A DNA stretch of 64,000 nucleotides. Source: CBDCVY01 sp965223245 (GTDB lineage Bacteria > Nitrospinota > Nitrospinia > Nitrospinales > Nitrospinaceae). Shown piece after piece: positions 52,833 through 61,908 of this stretch. The first letter of the stretch is position 1; the number at the start of each line of letters is the position of its first letter. The stretch spans positions 1,240,001-1,304,000 of the forward strand of contig CBDCVY010000013.1 of NCBI GenBank assembly GCA_965223245.1. The letters run 5' to 3'. Position numbers and translations under genes: made by a program. A model generated the notes under the pieces. The model searched no databases. It was given only the letters and a program-made list of their open reading frames with translations, and was not told where the DNA came from.

Positions 52833-53744
52833 TTAAAGAATGGTTCTTGCAGCGGAAAAAACCATATCTAAAGAACTATCAATTTTTATTGCTTTTGTGT
52901 CTTTATTTTGAATTGCAGAAATTAAATTTGAATATTTTGTCGAATCATATCCCGTTACCGTGGAACCAATGATAAAGTTAAAGTGATCATCACTGGAGCC
53001 AATGGAGGCAATGTTTAATTGCTCGGAAAAATTTTCTTCATAACCATGACCAGTACTTATGTCCTCAATTGCATCGACAGCTCCCAAGAGGTGCTGTTGA
53101 ATAAATGGTACCTTAATTCCAAAAGGGAAATCTTTACGCTCAATATTGGGGTGAGGTACAATTGAAACTCCTCCCAAGGATTGTATCATAAGCGATGCTT
53201 GTTCAGCGGTGTGGTATTTCTTATCAAAAATTGAAAAATAATTAATTAAGTCCTTTTGATATTTTGGCTCCAGCCAATCTTCTTCCATTGCCAAAATAAG
53301 GTGTCCTTGTTCCGTACTCAGTTCCAAGGCAGGGTATAACTTCAAATGACCCAAACCCTGGTCGTTTAAAATTTTCGCAACTTGCCATCTATCTTGAAAA
53401 GAAGCCAGGGTTTTCCTAAGGGGCACTTGACCTGGAATTAAATGTTCCGTTATTAATAAGAAATCTAATCCAACTTCAGCTGCTCGATAAGCTATTTCAT
53501 CCACGGTATAGTGCCCATCAGAATGGAGAGAATGACAATGAGTTTCCCCAAGTTTGAAATTTGGATTACTTTTTTTGAAATTTTCGATATTTTTTTTGAT
53601 TTTTTTATTTAAAAAGGAATTCCCAATTAAACCGGAAACTGGGGTTACCATTTGTGCCTTGGTTCGATAAGGAATGGCAAGGTGCGCTCCAAGCAACCCA
53701 AGTGTGGTACCTGAAATGAATTTTAAGAATGATCTTCTGTCCAA
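52833..53744 (-). CDS. Tat-exported PHP-domain phosphoesterase
   Basis: 303 residues with a twin-arginine signal (MDRRSFLKFISGTTLGLLGA), so it is exported folded. The PHP metal motifs are visible: ETHCHSLHSDGHYTVDE near residue 67, LLITEH, a later Glu in LYPALELSTEQGHL, VSIVPHPN, and SSDDHF towards the end. PHP proteins hydrolyse phosphate esters using two or three metal ions. The substrate is unknown. Most PHP enzymes are cytoplasmic, so an exported one is uncommon. It precedes ogt by a few bases and follows the TRAP genes on the same strand. Confidence 0.85.
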   Translation of the reverse strand: MDRRSFLKFISGTTLGLLGAHLAIPYRTKAQMVTPVSGLIGNSFLNKKIKKNIENFKKSNPNFKLGETHCHSLHSDGHYTVDEIAYRAAEVGLDFLLITEHLIPGQVPLRKTLASFQDRWQVAKILNDQGLGHLKLYPALELSTEQGHLILAMEEDWLEPKYQKDLINYFSIFDKKYHTAEQASLMIQSLGGVSIVPHPNIERKDFPFGIKVPFIQQHLLGAVDAIEDISTGHGYEENFSEQLNIASIGSSDDHFNFIIGSTVTGYDSTKYSNLISAIQNKDTKAIKIDSSLDMVFSAARTIL

Positions 53745-53800
53745 AAATACCCCTCCTGAATAATAAATTTTAAAGAATTACATTGTATCAAACTTGAGGG

Positions 53801-55078
53801 CTATTTATTCAAGAAAAAATTCACTAAAAATAAGCTGAGAATAGGGATGTAAGTAATTAATAATAAAGCAATTATCCGAAGACCTAAAAATGGGAGTGTA
53901 GCTGAATATAATCGAATCACCGGTTCTGAGAAACGAGAACTTGCGATAAACAAATTTATTCCAACAGGTGGGGTAGAATAGCCAATTTCAAGGTTGGTAA
54001 GAAAAATGATTCCCAAATGGACCATGTTGATATCAAAGCTTTGCGCAATTGGGATGATTAAGGGAACCACGACTATTATCGCTGAAAAGATATCCATCAT
54101 ACAACCTACAGCCAAAAGAAACACATTGAGAACCATAAGAAATGCGATTTTGCTGTCAATATACTCTTTCATAAGACCAAGCAATTGCATGGGGACTTGT
54201 TCGTCGACTAAGTAGCTGGTGAATCCCATAGCCGTCCCCATAATGATTAAAATGGTTCCTACCAAAATCATGCTTTTGGTCATTAATTGGGGAAGAACTT
54301 TAATAGGGTGGATGTCTTTATATATAAAAGACTCTATGAAAATTACATATACAACCGTGGTGGCTGCAGCTTCAGTAACGGTAAACCAACCGCCATAAAT
54401 GCCAAAGAGAACAAAAAACGGTAAAGCAACCTCCCAAATAGCTTCTTTAAGGGAAGTAAATGCTTCTCCCCAATTAATTGGTCTTCGTTCAATTTGAAAC
54501 TTTGCTCCCATTCCTGTGCTGTAAAAAGCTAGTAGAGAAATCATTAACAAACCAGGAACAATTCCTGCTAAAAATAACTGGTCAACGTTTACCTGGGCAA
54601 TTAGGCCATATAAAATTAAAGGAAGTGAAGGAGGAAATAAAAGGCCCAAGCTTCCGGAGGAAGTCATTAAGCCTAATGAGAAATTTTTTGAATACTTTTC
54701 TTTAAGCATCAGGGGATATAATAAACCTCCCAGTGCAATGATTGTGACACCTGAAGCTCCTGTAAAGGCAGTGAAGAAGGCGGAAGCTACCAAAACAATT
54801 AAGGGTACGCCACCTGGAATTCCGGCTAATAGAGTTTGTGAAAGGCGTGTGAGCCTTTGGGGAGTTTGACTTTCGGCTAATATAAACCCTGCAAATGTGA
54901 ATAAGGGGATGGCGATGAGGGTGGGAGCACTTGCTACACGATATAATTCAATAAAAATTGCAGCAGAATCAATCTCGGCATAATGGAAAGCCAGTAATCC
55001 CCCCAAGCCAATCACTGCATATAAAGGCGTTCCTAAGAAAGCGAGAAACAGAATTCCTAAAATTATCAATAAGGTCAC
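53801..55078 (-). CDS. dctM: TRAP transporter large permease, DctM type
   Basis: 425 residues with about a dozen transmembrane segments. The DctM family patterns are GIPGGVPLIVLVASAFFTAF, FTGASGVTIIALGGLLYP and the C-terminal TNLEIGYSTPPVGINLFIA. It carries out sodium-driven uptake of an organic acid or similar solute. It starts with GTG in a four-base overlap with dctQ. The substrate-binding DctP gene is absent from both sides. Confidence 0.94.
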   Translation of the reverse strand: MTLLIILGILFLAFLGTPLYAVIGLGGLLAFHYAEIDSAAIFIELYRVASAPTLIAIPLFTFAGFILAESQTPQRLTRLSQTLLAGIPGGVPLIVLVASAFFTAFTGASGVTIIALGGLLYPLMLKEKYSKNFSLGLMTSSGSLGLLFPPSLPLILYGLIAQVNVDQLFLAGIVPGLLMISLLAFYSTGMGAKFQIERRPINWGEAFTSLKEAIWEVALPFFVLFGIYGGWFTVTEAAATTVVYVIFIESFIYKDIHPIKVLPQLMTKSMILVGTILIIMGTAMGFTSYLVDEQVPMQLLGLMKEYIDSKIAFLMVLNVFLLAVGCMMDIFSAIIVVVPLIIPIAQSFDINMVHLGIIFLTNLEIGYSTPPVGINLFIASSRFSEPVIRLYSATLPFLGLRIIALLLITYIPILSLFLVNFFLNK

Positions 55079-55566
55079 TTTTGGGATTCCTTAGCATTAA
55101 ACATATTCTCGAAAATTCTAATAATGATTCGGAATGTGATCATGGCAAAACTAAAGGGTAAAATGGTTTGAAATATCCATACAGGAATATCTAAAAACAG
55201 CGTCGATTCCGCTTCTTTTTCTAGTAGGACAAATTGATAGGCTGCGGCTGTCAAAAGGGTAGTTATTAAGGTGGTGACGACATCAACCCAAATTTTTACT
55301 CTTCGGCTTACTTTCTTTGGAAGAAAATGAGGCAGGAAGTCTATTGCGATATGTTTTCTTTCTCTTACTGCTAGAGAGGCTCCAAGGAATCCAACCCATA
55401 ATACCAGTTGCCTCGTAAGTATGTCTGCCCATAATATCCCTTCATTAAAAAAATTTCTAAGCAAAACCTGAGTGAAAGTGAGAATCACCATCGAGGACAG
55501 TAAGCAAGCAATAAAAATACTTTCGATTTTAGCTATGATATTATCGAGGGTTTTTAGAGGATGCAT
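55075..55566 (-). CDS. dctQ: TRAP transporter small permease, DctQ type
   Basis: 163 residues (from the ATG at 55566; a GTG at 55575 is possible) with four transmembrane helices and the DctQ signature WVGFLGASLAVRERKHIAIDFLP (read as LGASLAVRERKHI). It forms the membrane complex with DctM, overlapping it by four bases. The upstream neighbour is on the other strand, so it is the first gene of its operon. Confidence 0.92.
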   Translation of the reverse strand: MHPLKTLDNIIAKIESIFIACLLSSMVILTFTQVLLRNFFNEGILWADILTRQLVLWVGFLGASLAVRERKHIAIDFLPHFLPKKVSRRVKIWVDVVTTLITTLLTAAAYQFVLLEKEAESTLFLDIPVWIFQTILPFSFAMITFRIIIRIFENMFNAKESQK

Positions 55567-55705
55567 GGTCACCACTTTAAGAGAGATTTTGCTGGAATTA
55601 AGAAATACCTAGAACTCCAGGAGGAAGGTACTTGACCATAATAAAGACTTTGTTTCGCAGTCTCAATATTTTATTATTTTTCTTTTAAGTCATTTCAGGT
55701 GAATT

Positions 55706-56488
55706 GTGGCATATAGATTTTATTTAGGCTTAGGATTGGTTTTATTTATTTTGTTAAATAATTTAGCCTTTGCTGAAAAGAATACAAACGATATGGTATA
55801 TTTTCCTGCCGGTGAATTTTTAATGGGGAGCTCCATTGAAAAAGGTAGAAAAGATGAAACTCCTCTGCATAAGGTTTATTTAGATTCCTTTTGGTTGGAT
55901 AAATTTGAAGTGACCGGAAAAGATTTTGAAGAGTTTATGAAGCTGAATCCAAAAGAACATCCTACTATCACGGGTTGGTATGGTAGAAAAATCCGTCCTG
56001 ACATGCAAAATAAACCAGTTATTGGCTTAACATGGAAACGGTGCAGAAAATATTGTGTATGGAAGGAAAAGCGTTTGCCTACAGAAGCTGAGTGGGAAAG
56101 AGCAGCGGCGGGTTTGGAGAATAGAGAATACCCTTGGGGGAATGAATTACCCAACCATGATAGAGCAAATTATAATAGATGTTGTTTTATTAATAAGGGG
56201 AACATATTGCATGAAGTAGGCCAATTAGAAAAAGGAAAAACTCCCGAAGGGGTTTATGATATGGCGGGCAACATTGCCGAGTGGGTTTTTGATTGGTATG
56301 ATAAAAATTATTATAAAGTTAGTCCTTATAAAAACCCCAGAGGCCCCTCTAAGGGTAAATACCATGTGATTCGAGGCGGAGCTTGGAATAGTTTGACGAA
56401 TTATATGCGTTCTTCTTTTCGATACGGAAATAATGATGGTCAGGAATTTTATGGTATTGGATGTCGTTGTGCCAAATCGGCGAATTAA
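55706..56488 (+). CDS. Exported SUMF1/formylglycine-generating-like protein
   Basis: 260 residues from a GTG start, with a signal peptide (residues about 1-23, cleavage after AFA). The rest is a SUMF1/FGE-sulfatase domain: VYFPAGEFLMGSS, LPTEAEWERAAAG, EYPWGN, DMAGNIAEWVFDWY and VIRGGAWNSL. True formylglycine-generating enzyme has a cysteine pair after the GG(S/A) motif; here that region reads SLTNYMRSSFRYG and lacks it. So it is probably not a sulfatase activator but a member of the broad SUMF1-like group. No sulfatase gene is in the window. Confidence 0.85.
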   Translation: MAYRFYLGLGLVLFILLNNLAFAEKNTNDMVYFPAGEFLMGSSIEKGRKDETPLHKVYLDSFWLDKFEVTGKDFEEFMKLNPKEHPTITGWYGRKIRPDMQNKPVIGLTWKRCRKYCVWKEKRLPTEAEWERAAAGLENREYPWGNELPNHDRANYNRCCFINKGNILHEVGQLEKGKTPEGVYDMAGNIAEWVFDWYDKNYYKVSPYKNPRGPSKGKYHVIRGGAWNSLTNYMRSSFRYGNNDGQEFYGIGCRCAKSAN

Positions 56489-56511
56489 AAACTAAAACAG
56501 AATTAATTTAT

Positions 56512-57420
56512 ATGGATGATATCGATTCAAAATTAGATGCTCTTGAGAGGGATAAGTTGATTTCCTTGATTCAGGAGAATGCCGTTCGCATTAAAAGAAT
56601 TAAAATTAATTTCACTAAGTTTAATAAGGTAAACTCTTTAGAGCATTGGAACAAATATTACGAGTCTTATGACCGACTTATACGGAGTATCCCAAAAGAT
56701 ACATTTCGAATTGAAAGAGAAGTTCGTGCAAAATTTTTAAGTGCCTTGACAAAAGATAGAATATTGAAAATTAAAACATTTATTAATTCGGAAGCTCAAT
56801 TGCAATTTGAAAAACTTGAAAAAGAATGTGGGATAGAGTTTCAAAAATTAGGGCATCAAAAAGACTATGATGAGCTTGTGGAAAAAACCAAATTAAAAAT
56901 TATAAAAAGCACTGAAGAACAGTTAGAAAAGTGTGAAAAGGTTTTAAAAAAAGAAACCTCTGAGTCGGGAAAGCTTAAAATTGATGAAATTTGCAATATT
57001 TATAATATAAAGGAATCTATTTTACATGAGTTAAATATACTAGAACCTCTCCAGGATATTAATTTGGCTTTAAACAAAATAAGTGATAAAGGGGAGGGGA
57101 TTTCTTTAATTCAGGGATTCCAATCTTCCATTAAAGAAATGATTTTAAATATTCAAAATGAAACGGTTCAAACTTCTGGATCTGTTGAAGCCAGAAAACT
57201 AAGAAAAATTCAAGTGGCTCGAGAATCTTTAATGCTTAGAGATTTATTAGTAAATTGCCAATACTTATTGAGTCAAACTATGTTGTCTGGTGCACAAAAA
57301 AATAAGGAGATGATTGAGAAAATTTGGTTTAAAATAGAGGAGATATTTGAAACAGGTAGAAAAGATTGGTTTCAATACTTTCCTAAATTTGAAAAGCTAT
57401 ATAAGTTTATTCGGGATTAA
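56512..57420 (+). CDS. Helical protein of unknown function
   Basis: 302 residues from the ATG at 56512 (an upstream in-frame ATG at 56461 lies within the SUMF1 gene and is less likely). The sequence is highly charged and predicted helical, with Lys/Glu-rich stretches such as EKECGIEFQKLGHQKDYDEL. It has no signal peptide, membrane helix or motif I recognise. It sits between the SUMF1 gene and the SppA gene on the same strand with a gap of seven bases to sppA, so it may share a transcript with both. Confidence 0.6.
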   Translation: MDDIDSKLDALERDKLISLIQENAVRIKRIKINFTKFNKVNSLEHWNKYYESYDRLIRSIPKDTFRIEREVRAKFLSALTKDRILKIKTFINSEAQLQFEKLEKECGIEFQKLGHQKDYDELVEKTKLKIIKSTEEQLEKCEKVLKKETSESGKLKIDEICNIYNIKESILHELNILEPLQDINLALNKISDKGEGISLIQGFQSSIKEMILNIQNETVQTSGSVEARKLRKIQVARESLMLRDLLVNCQYLLSQTMLSGAQKNKEMIEKIWFKIEEIFETGRKDWFQYFPKFEKLYKFIRD

Positions 57421-57427
57421 CTGAAAT

Positions 57428-58414
57428 ATGTTTGTTATTAAGTCAGTTCTAAAATTAAATTCCCTATTATTTTTTTTGGTTTTTATTTTTTTTGTTTCAG
57501 GATGTACATTATTAAATATTAATTTGGTCCCTCCGGTTTCTCCCTATAAAGAAAAGGTGGTTTTTGGAAAAGGAGAGAATAAAGTTCTATTAATTGATAT
57601 TGATGGTGTTATTGGGAATAAAAAGAAAGAATCTTCTTTAGGGAGTACCACAGAAGTTGGTTTGGTGGAACGTGTCCGTGAAATTTTAAAGAAAGCGAAT
57701 GGAGATAACAGTATTAAAGGAATTATCTTAAGAATAAATAGTCCCGGAGGTACTGTTACTTCAAGCGATGTTATTTATCATGAATTAAAAGTTTTTAAAG
57801 AAAAAAAGCAAATAAAGTCCTACGCCATGATTATGGATCTTGCTGCGTCAGGTGGCTATTACATCGCGCAGGCAGCCGATAAAATATTTGCTCATCCAAC
57901 AAGTTTGACAGGGAGCATAGGTGTAATTGCACTAAAAGTTAACTTGGATGAATTAATGGGGAAAATCGGTGTTGACTTGGAGGTCGTAAAATCGGGAGAC
58001 AAGAAAGACTTTCTTTCCCCATTTCGAGCTTTAACTAAGGAAGAGCGGATTCTTTTCCAAGATACAATTGATAGTTTTCATAAGCGTTTTGTTCAGACCA
58101 TTGCAAATAATCGAAAAATGTTGAGTATTAGTGATATTGAAAAATTGGCCGATGGACGTGTTTATACAGCCGAGCAGGCATTAAAAGAGAAACTAATAGA
58201 TCAAATTGCTTATTTGGATGAAGCTGTAGAACTGGTCAAAAAAGATTTGGATCTAAAGGAACTCAAAGTTGTAACCTATCACCGCCCAGGTGATTATAAA
58301 AACAATCTGTATTCTTCTGTCCCTCAAAGTCCTACCATTAATATTATGAATTTTAATATGAATCTTCTTCCTCATTCTACAGAACCTAATTTTTTATATA
58401 TGTGGATGCCTTAA
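57428..58414 (+). CDS. sppA: Signal peptide peptidase SppA (S49), lipoprotein form
   Basis: 328 residues. The N-terminus is a lipoprotein signal with lipobox FVSGC (Cys26). The S49 protease core shows LLIDIDGVIG, ILRINSPGGTVTSSDVIYHEL (read as INSPGGTVTSSD) and the catalytic serine S141 in DLAASGGYYIAQAADKI. The later part has TGSIGVIALKVN and a Lys-containing stretch that may supply the general base. Short single-domain SppA form, as in Gram-positive and many other bacteria. It would cleave signal peptide remnants in the membrane. Confidence 0.92.
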   Translation: MFVIKSVLKLNSLLFFLVFIFFVSGCTLLNINLVPPVSPYKEKVVFGKGENKVLLIDIDGVIGNKKKESSLGSTTEVGLVERVREILKKANGDNSIKGIILRINSPGGTVTSSDVIYHELKVFKEKKQIKSYAMIMDLAASGGYYIAQAADKIFAHPTSLTGSIGVIALKVNLDELMGKIGVDLEVVKSGDKKDFLSPFRALTKEERILFQDTIDSFHKRFVQTIANNRKMLSISDIEKLADGRVYTAEQALKEKLIDQIAYLDEAVELVKKDLDLKELKVVTYHRPGDYKNNLYSSVPQSPTINIMNFNMNLLPHSTEPNFLYMWMP

Positions 58415-58547
58415 GTTGGCTGTTATCAAAACCTTAAGGAAGTTATTATTTTTGCGGTGGGTAGTAAGTTGACCTTAGGGTAGCTTTTACTTAACATAAA
58501 ATATAGGCATCCTTATCATTGTAAAATCAAAAGGTTACTTATATTTA

Positions 58548-60500
58548 ATGGGAAATCCAGTTTCCGAATATCGATTTTTAATTGTGGATGACGACAATGA
58601 TGATTTTTTCTTGATCAAGGAATTACTAAGAGAGGGGAAATTTAAATTCAAAGTTGTTGTCGAACAACTATCCAATCCAAAGGATATTTTTGAGTCCTTA
58701 AGAAAAAATAACTTCGACCTTTGTTTCATTGATTATTATTTAGGACAAAGTAATGGTATCGAAGTTATTCAATCCATTAGAGATCAAGATTTAACAATAC
58801 CCATAATATTATTAACAGGAAGAGGAGATTCCGATACAGCTGTTCGGGCCATTAAAGCTGGGGCAAATGACTATTTAGAAAAATCGGAATTGTCCGTTGA
58901 TAATCTTTCAAAATTAATAAACATTACTCTAAAAAGTTATAAGGAAGAAAAACAGCGCCGTGAATTTGAAAAAGCTTTTTATAATCAAGGGTTACTGTTG
59001 CAGGGAGTATCTGAGGCAGCAACACGCTTATTAACAATACATGACCATGAGTTGGGGATAAAAGAAGCTTTATCTATTTTAGGTAAGGCATCTAAAGTAG
59101 ATTTTGCTTTTTTATTTAATGACCATCCTCATCCCCAAAATGGAGAAAACGCTTTTAGTTTAAAATATTATTGGAGTCTTGGTAATCAAAATGATTTGTG
59201 TGACGATTTATTAAATCTTTCTCATCGAAATCTTGGAATAACCAAAGTTCATCAGGAACTTGCTTCTGGCCAAGTGGTCACAAAATTAATTGATGAACTT
59301 CCTCAAGGGTTAGCCTTTCTTTTTACAAAATTGAAAATTAAATCTGTGATATTTGTACCCATTAAAATTGACTTTATTTTATGGGGTACATTAGTCTTTG
59401 CTGATAGTGTTGGGTATAGAGTTTGGTCACCTGAGGAAATTTCAATTTTAAAAACTATGGCCTCGAGTATTGGTGGAAAATTAAAAAGAACTCAGGATGA
59501 TCTAGCTTTTCGTTCAATAGTTCAGGGTATTTCTTCTTTTACCGGAAACGATTTCTTTCAGTCTTTAGTACGAAATCTAGCTACCGCTCTCCCGGTAAGA
59601 TGTGCCTTTGTAAGTGAAATATTAGATTACTCTAAGAGCAGATGTCGTGTAATTGCAGGATGTGACGGATTTGAAAATGTCGAAAACTTTGAATTTGATT
59701 TATTAAATTCACCTTTTGAGGATATGTTGGCAGGGTTGTTTAGTTATTATCCGGATTTTGTTCAAGAAATATTTCCAAAGGAAGAAATATTTAAAAAGTT
59801 TCGTGCTAATAGTTTTGCCGGAGTTCCTTTTTTTGATTCTAATTCAAAAGTTATTGGCCACCTTTCCGTTTTAGATGATAGGCCTATAGAGGATAAAAAT
59901 CGAACCAGTTCTATATTGCAGATTTTTGCTTCACGTGCAGGAGCAGAGTTGGAACGCAAGCGAGCAGATGAAACTATAAAAAGTTTGGCTTATTATGATT
60001 CTCTTACAGGACTTCCCAACCGAATTTTATTAAATGATAGAATAAATTTGACCCTTGAACGAGCCAAAAGGCATGATCAAAACTTCGCATTAATGTTTTT
60101 GGATTTTGATCATTTTAAAGAAATTAACGATAACTATGGTCATTCTGTGGGTGATTTTTTATTGAAGAGTATGGCTGATCGTCTTACTCAAAGTTTGCGA
60201 GGTCAAGATACCGTGGCAAGATTGGGAGGAGATGAGTTTATTTTATTATTTCCTGAGATCAGTCATCCTTCCGATGCCAAACTCATTGCTGAAAAAATTC
60301 TTAAATTGGGGCGTGAACCCATGAAAATAGAGGGTAATCTTATTAAGATATCCTTTAGTATTGGTGTTGCCATTTTTCCATTTGATGGAAAAGATTCCAA
60401 AGAACTTACCCTGAATGCAGACCAGGCATTATATATTGCTAAAAATAACGGTCGTGACTCCTTCCATTTTGCATCCTCCAAACTTTTAATCGATAAATGA
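58548..60500 (+). CDS. Response regulator diguanylate cyclase (REC-GAF-GAF-GGDEF)
   Basis: 650 residues. REC domain at residues about 1-125 with LIVDDDNDD, phospho-acceptor aspartate in FIDYYLG and LLTGRGD. Two GAF domains follow (about 150-310 and 320-475). A GGDEF domain has LTGLPNRILLNDR, DFDHFKEINDNYGHSVGD and GGDEF at residues 560-564. An inhibitory site RGQD lies five residues before it. Active and feedback sites are both intact, so it should make c-di-GMP on phosphorylation. The sensor kinase is not adjacent. Confidence 0.93.
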   Translation: MGNPVSEYRFLIVDDDNDDFFLIKELLREGKFKFKVVVEQLSNPKDIFESLRKNNFDLCFIDYYLGQSNGIEVIQSIRDQDLTIPIILLTGRGDSDTAVRAIKAGANDYLEKSELSVDNLSKLINITLKSYKEEKQRREFEKAFYNQGLLLQGVSEAATRLLTIHDHELGIKEALSILGKASKVDFAFLFNDHPHPQNGENAFSLKYYWSLGNQNDLCDDLLNLSHRNLGITKVHQELASGQVVTKLIDELPQGLAFLFTKLKIKSVIFVPIKIDFILWGTLVFADSVGYRVWSPEEISILKTMASSIGGKLKRTQDDLAFRSIVQGISSFTGNDFFQSLVRNLATALPVRCAFVSEILDYSKSRCRVIAGCDGFENVENFEFDLLNSPFEDMLAGLFSYYPDFVQEIFPKEEIFKKFRANSFAGVPFFDSNSKVIGHLSVLDDRPIEDKNRTSSILQIFASRAGAELERKRADETIKSLAYYDSLTGLPNRILLNDRINLTLERAKRHDQNFALMFLDFDHFKEINDNYGHSVGDFLLKSMADRLTQSLRGQDTVARLGGDEFILLFPEISHPSDAKLIAEKILKLGREPMKIEGNLIKISFSIGVAIFPFDGKDSKELTLNADQALYIAKNNGRDSFHFASSKLLIDK

Positions 60501-60508
60501 AAATATAG

Positions 60509-60537
60509 TTGACTTTCCTCCGTTTTACCCTTAGAAA
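60509..60537 (+). promoter_or_regulatory. Candidate promoter for the MOSC gene
   Basis: TTGACT (60509-60514), 17-base spacer and TAGAAA (60532-60537, four of six). It begins nine bases after the cyclase stop codon. Confidence 0.4.
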
Positions 60538-60567
60538 TAAGGTCTTTCACAAAATAGGGAAGTCCAA

Positions 60568-61239
60568 ATGTTTACTTTGAATTCCATCAATATTGGGAAA
60601 CCTACCGAAGTTCCTTACGGTGATAATAAATTCTTTCGCTCCTCGATATTAAGGCAACCGATTAATGGAAAGATATTTGTTGATGCTTTAGGTTTGGATG
60701 GGGACTCTGTGGCTAATAAATCCGTTCACGGAGGAGTTGATAAGGCCATTTGTTTATATTGTGAAGATCATTTCCCTTATTGGGAAGACCGAGTTAAACA
60801 AAAAATTATTCCTGGGGCCTTCGGAGAAAACTTTACCATTAAGGGAGTTACAGAAGAGATGCTCCGGATTGGTGATATCATTCAAATAGGAGATGTGGAA
60901 ATACAAATTTCACAACCCAGGCAACCTTGTCAAAACTTAGTTAAAAAATTTGGAATCCCCAAGTTAGCGCAAATGATAACAGAAACAGGTTTTACTGGTT
61001 TTTATTGCCGTGTAATTCAGCCGGGTTGGATAGAGTCCGGGATGACATGTAAAATTAAGAAAACAGAGGATTTTAAAATCACATTATCTGAAGCTAATAG
61101 AATTTTTTACACGGAAAAGAAAAATATTGAAGCAATAAAGAAAGTTTTAAATGTGAAATCTCTTTCCTCCAGTTGGCGCGGTTATCTGCAAGAGAGGCTT
61201 GATAAATTAATTCCAAATGAATTTTCTCAAAAGAGTTAA
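60568..61239 (+). CDS. MOSC-domain protein, YiiM-like
   Basis: 223 residues. The MOSC core shows GLDGDSVANKSVHGGVDKAI, FGENFTIKGV, RIGDIIQIGDVEIQISQPRQ and the conserved cysteine in PRQPCQNLVKKFG. Members handle molybdenum-cofactor sulphur or reduce N-hydroxylated compounds; YiiM and related proteins detoxify such substrates in Mo-dependent fashion. The C-terminal stretch after residue 165 is longer than the minimal domain and resembles YiiM. The next gene starts 14 bases later. Confidence 0.9.
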   Translation: MFTLNSINIGKPTEVPYGDNKFFRSSILRQPINGKIFVDALGLDGDSVANKSVHGGVDKAICLYCEDHFPYWEDRVKQKIIPGAFGENFTIKGVTEEMLRIGDIIQIGDVEIQISQPRQPCQNLVKKFGIPKLAQMITETGFTGFYCRVIQPGWIESGMTCKIKKTEDFKITLSEANRIFYTEKKNIEAIKKVLNVKSLSSSWRGYLQERLDKLIPNEFSQKS

Positions 61240-61253
61240 AAATTATCATCCAA

Positions 61254-61826
61254 ATGAGTTCTATTGTCCCTCCTGCCCAATCCTTAGAAAAATGGTTATC
61301 TGAATTTAAATTATTATTAAACTCGGATGTGAATTCAGATGTTATGGAATGCTTATTTTTTCATTTAGTAGATTTAAAAGTATTTGAAAAAATAGCATCC
61401 AATGAATGGAGACTCAAAAATTGTCCAGGAAAGAGCAAAGAACCATTAAATAACTTATTAAATGCAACGCTTCAAAAATATTCTAAAACACCTGAGGGCT
61501 TTGCAATTGGATACTTTTTAGCTCAGTCTTCAGTTCCCTCACTTCCAGAATTTCTTACGAGGAAAAACAATAAATCAAATGTTTCTAAGGGGAAAGCTCA
61601 TCTATCAAAAAGTTCTGATTTAAGTAATCTTCAAATCGTGAAAAAATATGGCAAACAGGTTGAAGAATTTATGGAATTTGAAAAGTTGTGTACAGAAAAA
61701 TTGCTTGGTCCCAATACAACCAAAATAAAAGCCCGAAAGATTTTTAACTATATCCTTCCAAAAATTCAAAAGAAAGTTACTCCGCGTCCTTGGGAACAAT
61801 TGAGCCGTAGACGTCATAAAAAGTGA
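61254..61826 (+). CDS. Hypothetical protein
   Basis: 190 residues, basic at the end (EQLSRRRHKK), without signal peptide or membrane helix. The first 95 residues look like a small helical domain (SLEKWLSEFKLLLNSDVNSD). A Lys/Ser-rich linker and a second helical part with VEEFMEFEKLCTEKLLGPN follow. I recognise no family. It sits between the MOSC gene and lpdA and may be transcribed with the MOSC gene. Confidence 0.55.
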   Translation: MSSIVPPAQSLEKWLSEFKLLLNSDVNSDVMECLFFHLVDLKVFEKIASNEWRLKNCPGKSKEPLNNLLNATLQKYSKTPEGFAIGYFLAQSSVPSLPEFLTRKNNKSNVSKGKAHLSKSSDLSNLQIVKKYGKQVEEFMEFEKLCTEKLLGPNTTKIKARKIFNYILPKIQKKVTPRPWEQLSRRRHKK

Positions 61827-61845
61827 CTTGATATAATAAATGGCT

Positions 61846-61874
61846 TTGTTGTTTGAAAAAAGATGCGATACAAT
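61846..61874 (+). promoter_or_regulatory. Candidate promoter for lpdA
   Basis: TTGTTG (61846-61851, three of six), 17-base spacer, TACAAT (61869-61874, five of six). It lies 34 bases before the lpdA ATG. Confidence 0.35.
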
Positions 61875-61908
61875 CTCTCCTTCGTTTTACTCTTAAGAAA
61901 GTCATTTC

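Noticed and set aside
60521..61890. Similar sequences CGTTTTAC..CTTA.GAAA upstream of both the MOSC gene and lpdA
   Set aside because: The two copies sit at different places relative to the candidate promoters (inside the spacer in one, in the leader in the other), so shared regulation is not supported.
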